A stretch of DNA of 64,000 nucleotides from Castor canadensis (GCF_047511655.1 NC_133390.1:126719583-126783582); one strand, 5' to 3'; numbered from the stretch's first letter, positions 23,883 to 35,868 are shown. The notes: generated by a model not told the origin, from the letters alone. Made by a program: numbers and translations.

Positions 23883-24209
23883 GTAATAAATCCTTGCTGT
23901 CATCGGTCCCCCAACTAGATTACTGATCTGGAGAGTTCTTTGGGAGAGAAACACAGGCTTCCCCTGCCTCTGGCATGTGAAGAGAGGGAGGCAGTGCTAG
24001 GCTTCTGTGGGGAATGACTCTGCTGCCATCAAACCAGCGTAAGCTAAGATAGAGAACGATTGGGTTCCTGTAACCAAAACATCCAGGAAGAGCTGGATTC
24101 AGGTGCATTGTGGTAATGAAGTCAGTGAGATCCTGCTTTTTCCTCTGCCTTCCACAGTTGGCTTCATCCACATAGGAGCCTCTGGCATAGGTTCTCCCCA
24201 CACATTTCT

Positions 24210-24443
24210 TTGGGTTTTTTTTTTTTTTTTTGGTGGGACTGAGGTTTGAACTCAGGGCTTCACACTTGCAAAATAGGTGCTTTACTGCTTGAGTCACACC
24301 TCCAGTCCACTTTGCTGTGGTTATTTTGGAGATGGAGGTCTCATGAACTATTTGCCTGGGCTGGCTTCGAGTCTCTATCCTTCCAATCTCAGCTCCCAAG
24401 TAGATAGGATTATAGGCGTCAGTCACTGGCACCTGGTTTTCCT
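24210..24443 (-). mobile_element. Composite SINE with target-site duplication
   Basis: T tract, reverse ID and B1-like parts, flanked by cacacatttct at 24199-24209 and 24444-24454. Confidence 0.9.
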
Positions 24444-24716
24444 CACACATTTCTAAAATGGTTGCAGTAGTTCTAGACTTCACACCACCAATCTACACTG
24501 TTTAAGGAAGAGACCCATAACCACTGCTGAAGAGTAAAGAAGCATCCATTTCCCACAAGCCCCCTCAAACATCTGCCAGCTTGTTGGCTCTGCTTGTTTG
24601 ATGTACCCATTGGTTTGAACAAGTTACAGACCATCCCTGGGATGAGGGAGGGGTCACTTCTACCCAAACTGCAGGGCTCAGTGAAGCAATAGCTTATAAA
24701 AGAAATGTGGGAGCTG

Positions 24717-24800
24717 TTTTCATGGTACATACCTGTAATCCCAGCACTTGGAGAGGTTTGAGGCTGGGCTACACAGCAAGACCCTGTCCCAAAAAAATGG
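24717..24800 (+). mobile_element. Short B1-like SINE, sense
   Basis: 'ggtacatacctgtaatcccagcacttgg...gggctacacagcaagaccctgtccc', internally deleted, 150 bp before exon 3. Confidence 0.75.
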
Positions 24801-24953
24801 AAGGAAATGTTGGGGCCCTTTTCCTAGAAAACAGGGGAATGAGGGCACCCCTAAAGTGGAGTGTTATGGCAGTCCCCCTCGCCAACTAAAGGGGTAAAGG
24901 AGTAAAGTGTCAGAGATGGATACAGGTGTGTCTGTTTCCCCTCACGGTTGCAG

Positions 24954-25094
24954 GTGGCTGTCTCCAATCTCAGTGAAGCCGTGCAGGACGCAGATCTGCT
25001 AGTGTTTGTCATCCCCCACCAGTTCATCCACAGGATCTGCAATGAGATCACCGGCCAGGTGCCCAAGAAAGCCCTGGGCATCACCCTCATCAAG
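24954..25094 (+). CDS. GPD1L: GPD1L exon 3
   Basis: Codes residues 76-122, [20 protein letters not shown] onward. The segment contains the VIPHQF motif of NAD-dependent glycerol-3-phosphate dehydrogenases and ends at K122 (ITLIK), the conserved lysine that contacts substrate, as the last codon before the gtgagt donor. E83, altered to K in a reported human SIDS-associated variant, is glutamate here. The acceptor is cacggttgcag. Confidence 0.97.
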
Positions 25095-25379
25095 GTGAGT
25101 CCTGAGCCAAGTATGCAGGAAGCCCATCCTGGAAAGTTCACTTCCTCTCCCGTCTGCCTGCAATGGAGAGCTGGTGGGACATGGGGTTAGAGTTTCGGAT
25201 TTTGTTTGTGTTTTTAAGGATGTCTGGAAGGTAATTTAAAACATACATTCCACAAGCCTAGTTCAGGTCAAGTTTAGGAGTGGGCTGTTTTCTGCTGCAG
25301 CAGGTTAGCCCCAGCAAGGCCAAGAAGATAGCACCAATGCTGCCTACTCATCTAGCCAGCACCTGACGTCCACAATGTT

Positions 25380-25580
25380 TTTTTTTTGTTTTGTTTTGTT
25401 TTTTGTGGTACTGGGGCTTGAATTCAGGGCCTACACCTTGAGCCACAGGATCTGTGAAGAGATTTTTCGAGATAGGGTCTCCCGAACTATTTGCCCAGGT
25501 TGGCTTCGGTCCTCTATCCTCCTGTTCTCTGCCTCCTGAGTAGCTAGGATTCAGGCGTGAGCCATCGATGGCTGGCCTCA
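25380..25580 (-). mobile_element. Composite SINE, antisense
   Basis: T-rich tail then a shortened ID part and the B1-like part. Confidence 0.85.
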
Positions 25581-26267
25581 GTGGTTTGCATTGGCCAGGA
25601 TGCTAATCACTGTCAGCCTGCACTACTGGGTGAAGCCCCTGAAGTGGGGCTTTTTAAATCAGAAGTCCTTAGCCCACCCTCCAGAGGTCCATGCACTTGA
25701 CTGTGGAAGAAAATCCCCGTGTGTTTATTCATTTTAACCTCTTAACTGGAATGCACATCTTCTTTATTTAATCTGCTTCCTAAGGGATCTTTTATTTTAT
25801 GCATATGGAATTCTGAAAATAACTCCATAAATTTCACTACATTGCTAGGGGTGGATCCATATAAAAAAAAAAAAAGGCTAGGAACCTCCTAGAGTGTGCA
25901 GAGGTGAAAGTTTGTGAAGCGAACTGGAGCAGTCTACATGTCAAACGGATGGAACATACAAATGACAGATAATTTCAGTGAGCAGAAATGAACTAGAATG
26001 TTCCTACAGCATGTGGGTGAACTCTAGAACAGTGATGTAGCACAGAACAGACCATCCAGATAAATGGTGCAGTTCCATTTAGAGACTTTCAGAAATGGGC
26101 TTAATGACCAAACATTGTTTAGGGACAGTTACATGTGACAAAATGAAGACGAAAAGTAAGGGAGTAAAGCTTGCAGCATTCAGAACAGTGGCTCAGCTTG
26201 GGAACAAGGAGGAAGAACTTGGGGAGAGACACTGGGAACTTCCAGGATTTGGGTGATATTTCTGTGC

Positions 26268-26268
<1 letters not shown>

Positions 26269-26309
<41 letters not shown>
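26269..26309. repeat. TG microsatellite
   Basis: About 20 uninterrupted TG units, 210 bp before exon 4. Confidence 0.95.
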
Positions 26310-26310
<1 letters not shown>

Positions 26311-26521
26311 ATGTTCTGCTTCTTAATTTGAATGGTAGGTACATGCTTATTTACTCTTCATTTTATTATTACTTAAGCAGTACCTATGTACTATATATGA
26401 TCTCTCTTGTAAGTAAGAGATTTTTCAAGTTGTGTGTGCCGTTGGATATCTAATCTAGATTACTTATGAAGCAGCCTCTTTGATTTGGTGATCACCTTCC
26501 AACTTCTCAACATCCTTGTAG

Positions 26522-26660
26522 GGCATAGATGAGGGCCCCGAGGGGCTGAAGCTTATTTCCGACATCCTCCGGGAGAAGATGGGCATTGACATCAGTGTGC
26601 TCATGGGTGCCAACATCGCCAGCGAGGTGGCTGCAGAGAAGTTCTGTGAGACCACCATCG
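26522..26660 (+). CDS. GPD1L: GPD1L exon 4
   Basis: Codes residues 123-168 plus one base of G169: [20 protein letters not shown] and on through [31 protein letters not shown] is the conserved signature loop of the family near the active site. I124 is conserved. Human GPD1L, from memory, reads IIREKM and ANIANEVAAEK where this reads ILREKM and [11 protein letters not shown]. The acceptor is ccttgtag and the donor gtaagg. Confidence 0.97.
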
Positions 26661-26741
26661 GTAAGGGCCACCCGGGGGCCCCAGGAGCTTGGGCGGTGAC
26701 AGTTCCATTTCTGGTGTTTGTCCCTTCCCTCCTCCTCTGCC

Positions 26742-26815
26742 CCCCTGTGGTACTGGGGATGGCACCCAGGGCTCACGCATACTGACATGTGCTCTGAGCT
26801 ATGCCCTCAGCCCAT
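26742..26815 (-). mobile_element. ID-like SINE, degenerate
   Basis: Reverse ID 'ctgtggtactggggatggcacccagggctcacgcat', 80 bp after exon 4. Confidence 0.65.
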
Positions 26816-27074
26816 TTCTGGTATTTTCTGCATTGGATTCTTCGCTGCCCTGCTTCACAATGCTGTGGCGGCCATTTAGTGGAGTCAGGACTTTATGTAG
26901 GGAAGCCATTCTGTGTACTTGAAGTGTCTCAGCAACCTGCAGGATGAGTGTAGAGCCGAGGACACTGCCTGATTTTTGTGTCACATTAGGCACAAAAGTT
27001 CAAGGTGCTTTGTACCAAGAACTACGTGGGACACTCATGTTGGAGGTCTTGGCCCAAGAAATCCACTTTTTGTT

Positions 27075-27180
27075 GTTTTGAGACAGGGTTTTCCTATGTT
27101 GCTTAGGCGAGCCTATCTTCCTGCCTCCACCTCCTAAGTAGCTAGGACTTCAGATATGCACCGCCACGCCTGGCTCAGCT
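27075..27180 (-). mobile_element. B1-like SINE, antisense
   Basis: 'gagacagggttttcctatgttgct...agctaggacttcagatatgcaccgccacgcctggctc'. Confidence 0.8.
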
Positions 27181-28089
27181 TTTCATGACTCACAAATGCC
27201 AGTCTCTGCTGTGTCATTCTAATGAGAACTAAACAATTGGTGGGAGTGGTTCCCATTTTCTGGCTCAGTAAATAAGTTACCTGCTCCAAGGTCACACCAT
27301 AGTATAGAACCCAGGCACAAATTTGGGTTTCCTATTTCCTGAAATAGTAAGCTGCTTCTGTTCTTATACATTGTGAAGCAAGAAACCTTATTCTCACATT
27401 CATGTTGGGAAAATTCTCATTTATTTTAAAAAGGGCTTTGAGAGTCCTCATGTACCCATGGACTGTTGGAAAAGTACTGTTACTGCATTTTTAGATACTG
27501 TGTAAGCATTTAAGTTTTATCTACCAGTGCAGAACTTACTTCTACCCTTGCCAGATGTGCAAGTAATGGGAGTCCTTTCTCCTTGACAGCTTCATAAGAC
27601 ACACCTCGGAGAGGGAGGCCAGGCTCCCTTGACTGAGGTGGGGTACAAAGAAAAGTACAACTCCAGATTCTCATACTTGTCCTAGACAGGACATTTAGAG
27701 TTTCACTGCATTTCCCCTTTTTTTTATTTTTAAATATATATATATATATATGTATGCATTTTTACTGTATCATTAGGAAAAATAGAAATAATCCTTTTTA
27801 AAATTTAACTTTCATTTGGTGTATGTCCTATTTTTCTATGTGTGAAAACTATTAATTTATATTTATTGTAAGCATATACTGTTTTAGAATTCCTTTATTT
27901 ACTTAATTTGTAACAAAACATTGTTTTATAGTTTGTTAACATGCATCTTCATAGTATTCTTTATAGTATTCTATCAACAATTGCAGACACTTAAACATTG
28001 AGGAATTTTTTTTGGAGAGTAAAGGTATGTAGCCAATATAAAGATGTACAGGGAACTTCAAACTTGCCTCTGAAGGTTTGGTAATGGAG

Positions 28090-28525
28090 TCTGCTGAAAC
28101 AAACTGGCAGTAGAAAGATGAACAAAAGAAAAAGAACATTATTTATTAACGTACACAGATGCATGGGAGCCATGCAAAATAGGAAACTCCAGGCAGGGCT
28201 GGATGCTGAGGCTTGCATACTCTCCAGAGGGAGAGGGAAGTGGAGGCTCTAGGCTGTTTCAAAGGATAGTTAGTGGATTTTAGGAGAGAGAATGAGCTAG
28301 GAAGAGTGGCCTGGGTGGAATTGCTCTCAGTCTCCTTTTGGGGAGAGTTGAATCTTCCTTGGTGAGTGACATTTCAGCAAGATTCCCTGGCACTTACACT
28401 CCTTTTGGTTGGTAGATGAAGGACTTAGAGAGAGTCCTTCCTTGCATTGGGGCTCCCAGGTGTTCTCAGTTTTAAGTCCAAAGCAGAATATTTGGGGTAT
28501 CATTTTCCGAACTCCAACAGAAGAA
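28090..28525 (-). mobile_element. LTR-like element
   Basis: Shares its terminal 26 bases, with five differences, and a similar base texture with 23095-23882. Non-coding. Confidence 0.4.
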
Positions 28526-28619
28526 ACCAAGAATGGCCAATTTACAAAGGTGATACACAGATAATAAAAACAAAACCCAGAAAACTTCAACTGGGCACTG
28601 GCTGCTCATCCTAACACAA

Positions 28620-28712
28620 AAAAGGGCTGGTGGAGTGGCTCAAGTGGTAGAGCACCTGCCTAGCAAGTGTGAGACCCTGAGTTCAAACTCCAGCACTGCA
28701 AAAAACAAAAAA
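28620..28712 (+). mobile_element. ID-like SINE, sense, well preserved
   Basis: 'gggctggtggagtggctcaagtggtagagcacctgcctagcaagtg...gagttcaaactccagcactgc' then an A-rich tail; close to the apparent family consensus. Confidence 0.9.
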
Positions 28713-29629
28713 ACTTCAAACAGTATGAGAATGTGGAAAATAAGAATTAAGATTGTAATTTCCATCAAATTCCTCTGCCCAGAAACTGTTGGCAGTTTCT
28801 AAATATCCTCCCAGGGGGGAATTTATTTGCTTATGTCCACTGGAATGTGCTAGTATAGTATACCATACACATCGTACAAGTATGATCTTTCACAGGTAAT
28901 TCTTTCTTCCATTTGCCATTTTAATATAGTCTGTAAAAGAAAGTTTGTTTTTTTTTACAAAACAATCACCTAGTTGTTCCAGCTCAATCATATTTGCCAA
29001 TAATCCTTTGCCAGTTGATTGGAAATGACTGATTATTTAGTTCTGTAAGGCTGAAAACTAGATTTACCCTTGGAGCTATCTACTTTCCTCCAGCCCTGCC
29101 TATTATAGGAAAGTGCATTAAGGCTGTTTGTACAGTGACAAACATCCAGACCTTACATTTCTGGCTTCATTTACCCAGCGCATCTGTGTCTCTGCGGGTT
29201 GAACGTGGGTGGTGCTGGTGACCTGAGTTAAATTAAGCAAAACATTGAAAGTAGTTAGAACATGAAAGTGATATTTTTAAAATGTTTTATGTAACCTAAG
29301 TTTAATCATGAAGAAATATCAGACAAGTCCAAAGTAAGGGACAGACCTGTTACAAAACAACTGACTCATACTCCTCAAAATGTCCATGTCATGAAAGATG
29401 AAGGCTAGTGGAATGTTCCAGGTTGAAGACAACTGGAAGCCTGACCCCTGAATGCAGTACAGGGTCCCTCCTGGGGAGGGAAGGTTGTTGTAAAAGACAA
29501 CGATGGGGTGGTTGGTGACACTTGAGTCTAGATTATGTGTTACATAATAGTATAGTAACATTGAATTTCCTGTATTTGATCATTGCACTGTGGTTATCCA
29601 GATCTCCTTTCTCTCTCTCTCCCTCTTCC

Positions 29630-29715
29630 TTTTTTTAATGGCGCTGGGACTGGAACCTGGCCCTTGTACATACTAGGTAAGCACTCTACCACTGAGCTAC
29701 ACCCCCACCTCCCGA
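29630..29715 (-). mobile_element. ID-like SINE, antisense
   Basis: Reverse ID body of the 'ctctaccactgagctacacccccacc' subtype. Confidence 0.75.
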
Positions 29716-29749
29716 TCTGCTTTATTAATGACATTAGGGACCAGCTAAT

Positions 29750-29990
29750 TTGTGTGTGTGTGTATGTGTGTGTGTGTGTGTGTGTGTAACTGGGGTTTGA
29801 ACTCAGAACTTCACACTTGCAAAGCAGGTGCTCTACTGCTTGAGCCATGCCTCCAGTCTGTTTTGCGGTGGTTATTTTGGAGATGGTCTTGTGAACTATT
29901 TGATGGGGCTGACCTCAAACTTCGATTCTTCCAATCTCAGCCTCCCAGGTAGCTAGGATTACCAGCATTAGCCACTGGTACCCAGCAGGG
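29750..29990 (-). mobile_element. TG microsatellite and composite SINE
   Basis: TG array at 29750-29788 joined to reverse ID and B1-like parts. Confidence 0.85.
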
Positions 29991-30105
29991 ACCAGCTAAT
30001 TTTTACTTGTGGTAGACTGAAGAATCTTGGCCTACTTGTGTCTTCTACGTGGAAGAAAAATAGCACAATTTTGAACATCTTTTAGAATACAGTCATGGTG
30101 AGCTC

Positions 30106-30123
30106 TGGTGCCCCCTTGTGGTG
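30106..30123 (-). promoter_or_regulatory. CTCF-like motif, intron 4
   Basis: The - strand reads CACCACAAGGGGGCACCA, matching the CTCF core CCACnAGGGGGCAC. It is not inside a recognisable SINE. Confidence 0.55.
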
Positions 30124-30744
30124 AAAGCTCCCTTTGTTTTGGGGTTTACCACAAAATCTGAATCTGATTCAATCATTCCATAAATACTTTTCAAAACCTA
30201 TTATGTATCAGGTCTAGGATACATAAGGTCCTTGCAGGGCTTTAAGTGAACAAATATGAAATCAGACCAAGGATTGGAAGGAGTTTTATGAAATAGGTTG
30301 ATTACCTCCAAAACTTGGCAGGAGAAAGGAGGGGTTTTCCTTTTGGTTCATATTGAGGTTTGGATAGCCCTTCCACATGGCTCTGCCTGTACTACATAGA
30401 TACTCTGAGGCCCTGCTCGTTCATCACTGCTTATGGCTGGTAGTAATGATAAAAGGAGCACCATATAGATGTGCATATACTTTCAAGGATGTTCCTGAGC
30501 ATCCCCTCCATTAGGAGGCATGAGAGGTGGTGGGCAGTGAGGTAGAGTCAGTGTGCTGCGGGGCAGGTGCTGGGGCTGCTGTACCAGCCAGATTGCCCAG
30601 GTCACCTAAACATCTGCTGGACTGGAAAAGAGGAAGGGGGCCATTTGCCCAAGTTGACACAGCTAGTGTCTGGGAAAGAAGAACTCAGCTAAATGCCTGT
30701 AGCATAGGAAACAGGTTTCTATGAATTGAGTATAGATTTTTATT

Positions 30745-30853
30745 TATTCGTTTTTATTTCATTTATTTATTTTAGATGGTACTAGGGTTTGAACTCAGGG
30801 CCTCACGCTTGTGGGCAGGCACTCTACCACTTGAGCCATTCCGCTAGTCCAGG
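30745..30853 (-). mobile_element. ID-like SINE, antisense
   Basis: TTTA-rich tail followed by reverse ID body. Confidence 0.8.
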
Positions 30854-31479
30854 TGGAGATTTTTAAATGTTCTATTATGGAACGTTTCAGAGAACAAAAG
30901 TAGGCAGGACAGATAGTATCACCAACCCTGCATACCCACCACCCACCTTCAAAAATGATTAAGTGGCCAGTTTTACTTCATCTATATCCAGCTGGATTAT
31001 TTTTGACTTTGACTCACTTCTGGCTGTAGTTTTAATTGTTGGCAATCTTGCTTTTATCCTGCATTGAACTGACAGTTTTGATGCTTGTTCAGTTTCTGCT
31101 CATCTGTCTGCCACGCCCAAGAGGTGGCACAGCATAGAGACAGAGCTGAGGCCCTGGAGCCAGAGCAGTGTTAGAATTTGGGCTCTGGCTCCCATTAGCT
31201 GTGTGGCCAAGGCAGGTAACTAAACTCCTCGGGCCCTGTCTATAACCGTAAGTCAAAAGAATGCAAGTGTCCCATGTTGTGTAATGGGCTCTTTGAGCAC
31301 TGTTACAACTAAGACTGTTCTGCGTTCACTTCTGGTTCTTCCCTAATTTGACAGCCCTCCTGAGGGCCTAGTACTTGACTCAGGAGAAAGCTGAAGCTTA
31401 AATCAGGTTTGCAAACTTGGGAGCCTCAAAAACTAAGGCTCCAGAGATGCAACTTCACTGGTCTAAGCACCAGAGTTTT

Positions 31480-31712
31480 TCTTTTCTTTTTTTTTTTTTT
31501 GATGGTACCTGGGGTCTGAGCGCAGGGCCTCACTTGCTAGGCAGGTGCTCTACCACTTAAGTCACTCTGCCAGCCTTGTTTTGTGTTGGATGTTTTTTTC
31601 CAGATAAAGTCTCATGAACTGTTTGCCCAGGCTAGCCTTGAACCACAATCCTCCTGATCTCTGCCTCCTGAGTAGCTAGGATTACAGGCTTGAGTCACCA
31701 ACACCCAGCTAG
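31480..31712 (-). mobile_element. Composite SINE, antisense
   Basis: T tract, reverse ID and B1-like parts. Confidence 0.85.
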
Positions 31713-31974
31713 GAGTTTTTAAAGATCACCAGGTGACTGCGATGTCCTGGAGCTTGGGAACAACTGGTCTCCCACCTGGAGACAGGAGAACCAGTGCTGT
31801 AGTCCTCAGCATCCTTTCTGCCATCTCTCTGTGGGGGCATTGGCTTGGGAGCCTGGATTGGTGGGAAAGGTTAACTGACATCCAGGATTCAGAGCCTGAT
31901 AAAGAGGTGGACTTTCTTAGCTCCATGCCCCCTCCACCAGCCAGCGATTTCCCATGAGGCCTTATGTGTAAGGT

Positions 31975-32100
31975 TTCGTTTTTGTTTGTTCCATTGATTG
32001 ATGAAAACTGTCTTGTCATGTAGCACAATATGATCTTGAACTTTTGATCTTCCTGTCTCTCTGTGCTGGGATTACAGATGTTCAACACCACACTCAGTTT
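31975..32100 (-). mobile_element. B1-like SINE, antisense
   Basis: Degenerate reverse B1 ending 'gtgctgggattacagatgttcaacacca'. Confidence 0.6.
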
Positions 32101-32523
32101 ATCTTCACTTTTTAATCAAAGGTCTCCAAAACAAAAATGAATAAAAGTGATAAATACATGAAAATCACTGAGAATTCAGCATGCTCCAGGAGGGGAATAT
32201 AGTCCCCAAAACAAGTACTCTTAATTGCATCCCGTCTTCTAGAGTTTACAGAAAGCAGATTATAAAACACCCACATATGTGCTACATTCCCAAGTCTGAG
32301 ATAAACTATGCTCAGATCCAATAAATGAAAGGTGCGTGGCAAGCTGAAAACAGCGATCACTGGGATCGTGGGAGGCCTTACATTCTACAGCTACTGCGTG
32401 TTTTCTAGATTCTGGGAGATAAGCATGATATTTTTGAAGTAAGAGAAAGGTTACTAACATCTAGTAGGTGTGAAAACTAATGCTGGAGCCTTCTTCATTT
32501 CCTTTTTCCTAATCTTTCCACAG

Positions 32524-32636
32524 GCAGCAAAATAGTGGAGAATGGTCTCCTCTTCAAAGAACTCCTGCAGACCCCCAATTTTCGAATTACTGTGGTGGAT
32601 GACGCAGACACAGTTGAACTTTGTGGCGCTTTGAAG
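32524..32636 (+). CDS. GPD1L: GPD1L exon 5
   Basis: Codes G169-K206: [20 protein letters not shown], then [18 protein letters not shown]. It spans the end of the Rossmann domain and the start of the C-terminal helical domain. The exon ends exactly at K206, the general acid/base lysine (K204 in GPD1 numbering). The acceptor is tttccacag and the donor gtaaag. Confidence 0.97.
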
Positions 32637-32999
32637 GTAAAGTCTGCCTTGTCAGTCCATCCTTGGGGAGGCTGAGGTTAGCGTTCCTGAGTCTAATTCC
32701 CAAGAGCGCCTGGCTCTGTGCTGCACGCTTACTGCAGTGAAGGACAGTGAGTGAAGAGGCCTGTTTATAACTTCCTCTCTTGCTCCCCCTCTCCTAGATG
32801 AGGAGTTTTGACTTGTAGATATGGGGTACTTGCAGTGCTTTGTTCTTTGGGTGCTTCACATTTGGTTTCTCTAGTCAGAAAAGAAGTTCGTTCCCCCTGC
32901 ATTCTGCTGCTTTACTGGTTTGTTGGTTTGGTTGTTCTTTTGCAAGGAAAAAAAAAAAAATAATCGCCTGCTGACAGGTTTTTCTAATCGTTTATCTTG

Positions 33000-33412
33000 C
33001 TCACTAGAGGGAAAGGATCCTGTTAAAGAAGCAGCTTCCACTGGCCAGTGACTTCAGAGTGTTGAGGCATAATTACAACAGATTTACTTGCAGACCAGTT
33101 GGCCAATGTTCATTTCATTGGTAGGAGCAGCCTGTTGTAACATGAAAACAAAGACATAACAAGAGGAAAAGCCTGAGTGGTTAATGCCACATCACTTCTG
33201 GTTACGTTTTGTCAGGTTTAAAGCAGAGGGGACTTTCTTATCCTAACTCAGGAAGAATTCAGTCTCCTGCTTTCAGGAAGCGCTGGCCTGCTTGGCATCT
33301 AGCTGCTTCCTTAGGGGCTCAATTCGATAATGTGGCATTTGGCACATGAATGACTCCATTCTGCTTGGTCTAGTCTGTGGGGCCTGGTACAGGAGTACTG
33401 TCCAAAACAATG
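33000..33412 (-). mobile_element. LTR-like element A, intron 5
   Basis: Its end, 'catgaatgactccattctgcttggtctagtctgtgggg', aligns with the element at about 37385-37710. Non-coding; orientation and family uncertain. Confidence 0.35.
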
Positions 33413-33707
33413 GCTTGAACTGGGGGCCTGTATTGCTAGGCAGGCACTCTACCACTTGAGATCCCCAGCCCAGTCCTCCCATAATTTTTAAGTTAACAGG
33501 AGGTAAAGGTAAAATCTTCAGCACCTGGCTCCTGCCTCTGAAAGCCTTGGTCAAGGCTTCTCTCTGTCCTGACCATGGGAAACAGCCAGAGGGGAAAGGC
33601 TGTGACAGCTACCTGATCATTCTCCCTTGGGAGTTGCTTTCACTGCCATCTACCAAGAAAAGGAAAAGACTTCTGAATGTGAATACCCCACTTGATTCAC
33701 TTCTGAG

Positions 33708-33900
33708 GTTTTTTTGGGTCAGTACTGGGAATTGAACCCAGGATTTTGCATGCTAAGCAAGTACCACTTGAGCTACACCCCCTACCCTTAGGAGTCTGTT
33801 TGTTTGTTTTTAAGACAGGATCTCATTATCTTTGCCCAGGCTGGCCTCAAACTCAAGCTCAAGTGTCAGGATTACTGTATGTGCCACCACACCTGGCTTG
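33708..33900 (-). mobile_element. ID-like and B1-like SINEs, antisense
   Basis: Reverse ID at 33708-33785 and reverse B1 at 33800-33900. Confidence 0.75.
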
Positions 33901-34169
33901 CATCGTCTTTTTTGTAGCAAAAAGCCGATTTTCAGGAGTTGAACATGGGGAAAGGAAGGTAGGTGATCCATATTCACCTGCCTGTCAGCTGAGGATTGTA
34001 GTGGTTCAGAGAACGCTGAGAACAATGAAGCCCAAAGAATGCCTTCCCGTTCTTTCTCATAAGTTGTACATCTTTTTTTTCTAGTTCGAATTTAAAGCCA
34101 CTTTCTAGAATTAATATTATATGTACATGTGTGGTCATGGTATACAATGAGCATTAAAAAAATTAAAGC

Positions 34170-34600
34170 CAATTAAAACCTGGGCCTCCAGGCAGCAGGC
34201 TCCCATAATTCTAAGCGTGCATGGAGCATTCCTCACATTATGTGCACAGGTCCTGTGACACATTTAAGAAGCTGGCTTTGGCTGCTTTGTTTATTTTTGG
34301 TGAGGTTTTTATGTGATTTTAATAGTCCTCCATTAAACTAATGACCACTTGACAGCAGGGGGTATCATGAATGCCTAATTGCTCAGCGCTGGCGGAGCTG
34401 CTCCAAAGCCGTTTTTAAGTGACTGGATGTTTTTGGTGGTCATGGAGAAGCTGTGAAATCCTCCCAGAACAAAGGATGCCGGGTGAGAAGATTCTAGATT
34501 GAACATTCTGGAAAAGCTTCAGCTAATGCGAGCCCATGCTGGTCTCGTATTTGAACTAAGAATGGCTTTCATTTCTCCTGGCAGGAAGCCTGTAAGTGAA
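34170..34600. promoter_or_regulatory. Candidate conserved non-coding element
   Basis: About 430 bp with no recognisable repeat in an otherwise repeat-filled intron. It contains a forkhead-like TGTTTATTTTT (34289-34299), TAAT homeodomain-type cores and TGACAG (TALE type). The texture resembles a conserved enhancer; this is an inference only. Confidence 0.35.
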
Positions 34601-34699
34601 TTTGTGCCTGCTACCCACAGACAGTGATTAAGAGGGGTGGAGGGCCCTTATTGCTCCCCTCCTCCCAAGCTATCCTTGGAACAGAGATCAGTTTCCGTT

Positions 34700-34890
34700 G
34701 TTCCTATAGCCTGCGTCAGAGCTAGGGGTCTTGGAATCTGAGAACCAGGCCCTGAGTGCAGCCATTGTATCCAGCAGATAAAGAGAGCGAGATCCAAAGA
34801 GCAAATGACTTGAGGCAGCAAGTATTGGCACAGTTGGAGCGTGAGCACGGGTTTTGAAATCTGAGTCCCATGTTCTTTGGGTGCTATGTA
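34700..34890 (+). repeat. Possible MIR
   Basis: 'aaagagcaaatgacttgaggcagcaag...tggagcgtgagcacgggttttgaaatctgagtccca' resembles a MIR 3' half. Confidence 0.4.
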
Positions 34891-35868
34891 TAACTTTCCT
34901 TTTCTGGTTTATATCCAGGCACTATGAATTCAATGAAGCCCTCCATCCCCAGCTCCTGCCAAGCAATGGTGAATGGCTATATATTAAATTACATTAATAA
35001 TAGTTTTGCTGCTATAAAGGTAGCACATTTGTTGTGTCTCATACAATAGAAAGGTGTAGAGAAGTGGAAATCATCTGACATCTGGAACACCCTCTGCTCA
35101 TGCTCTTTGTATTCTCCACACTTCTCAGCAAGTGGCCTCAGGTGTATGTCCTCTTTTGAAAACTGACTAGACCTTACTGTTCAGGTGGTTCCTATGTCCT
35201 GCTCTGTTCTCACATTAATAACCTTTATAGTAATCGCCATATTATCCAATAGAAAAGTACACAATCCTTTTTGTACTCAAAACTAGGAGGGTGTTTGACT
35301 TACTAGAAAGGAAGACAGCTTCCCGCAAGGATCAAATGAAAAGAAAACTCAGAGAAATTATGCAAAATCATTTGTACTGGTTCATCTTACCACCCTTAGG
35401 ACATCCTTCACCTCTCAACTGCACCAAGCTTTCAGTCGGCTTTCTTTGGAAGAAATCAGCTTCAGAGTTATGGGGTGCTTTTCCTCTGATCTTCCCCCAC
35501 TTGGCCTCCATCCTGCTTCCTGGCACTTTTTGTGAGGTCCAGCCTGAGGAGGAGAAGCAGAGAGCCCTGGTGCGGAGATAATGTCACAGCTATTGGTGTG
35601 CTTGGTGGCATGAGTGTTACTCCAGAGGAGCTTGGGGGAGGATGTGCAGTCTTAGTTCAATAAACCGTTGCTGAAAGACATTTTGCCACCATGAGGGAAT
35701 TAAGGAAACAAGACTTCAGTCAAAATGGAATTAAACTTTTGGAGATGTCTGGAAGGATAAGTGGATCTTGGATAATTATTTGGTATATGCAGGAAAGGAA
35801 TAGAATTGAAGGGTGCTTTTCTGAGAGAGTATTGTCAGACTTATTTGATCAAGAATTTGAAGATTTGT

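Larger units (their letters stand above)
17883..24953 (+). other. GPD1L: GPD1L intron 2
   Basis: 7,071 bp, phase 0, gtaaga...gttgcag. It contains two copies of an old retroelement 3' end, an antisense L1 broken by SINEs, a GT microsatellite and an LTR-like block. 18363-19070 shows nothing I recognise. Confidence 0.95.
25095..26521 (+). other. GPD1L: GPD1L intron 3
   Basis: 1,427 bp, phase 0, gtgagt...cttgtag. It contains one antisense composite SINE, sense-strand old L1-like sequence at about 25900-26250, and a 41-bp TG repeat. Confidence 0.95.
26661..32523 (+). other. GPD1L: GPD1L intron 4
   Basis: 5,863 bp, phase 1, gtaagg...ttccacag. It holds SINEs, MIR pieces (27260-27340 and about 31130-31260), an LTR-like block, TA and GT microsatellites and a CTCF-like motif. 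28710-29590 and 30130-30740 are mostly unassigned AT-rich sequence. Confidence 0.95.
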
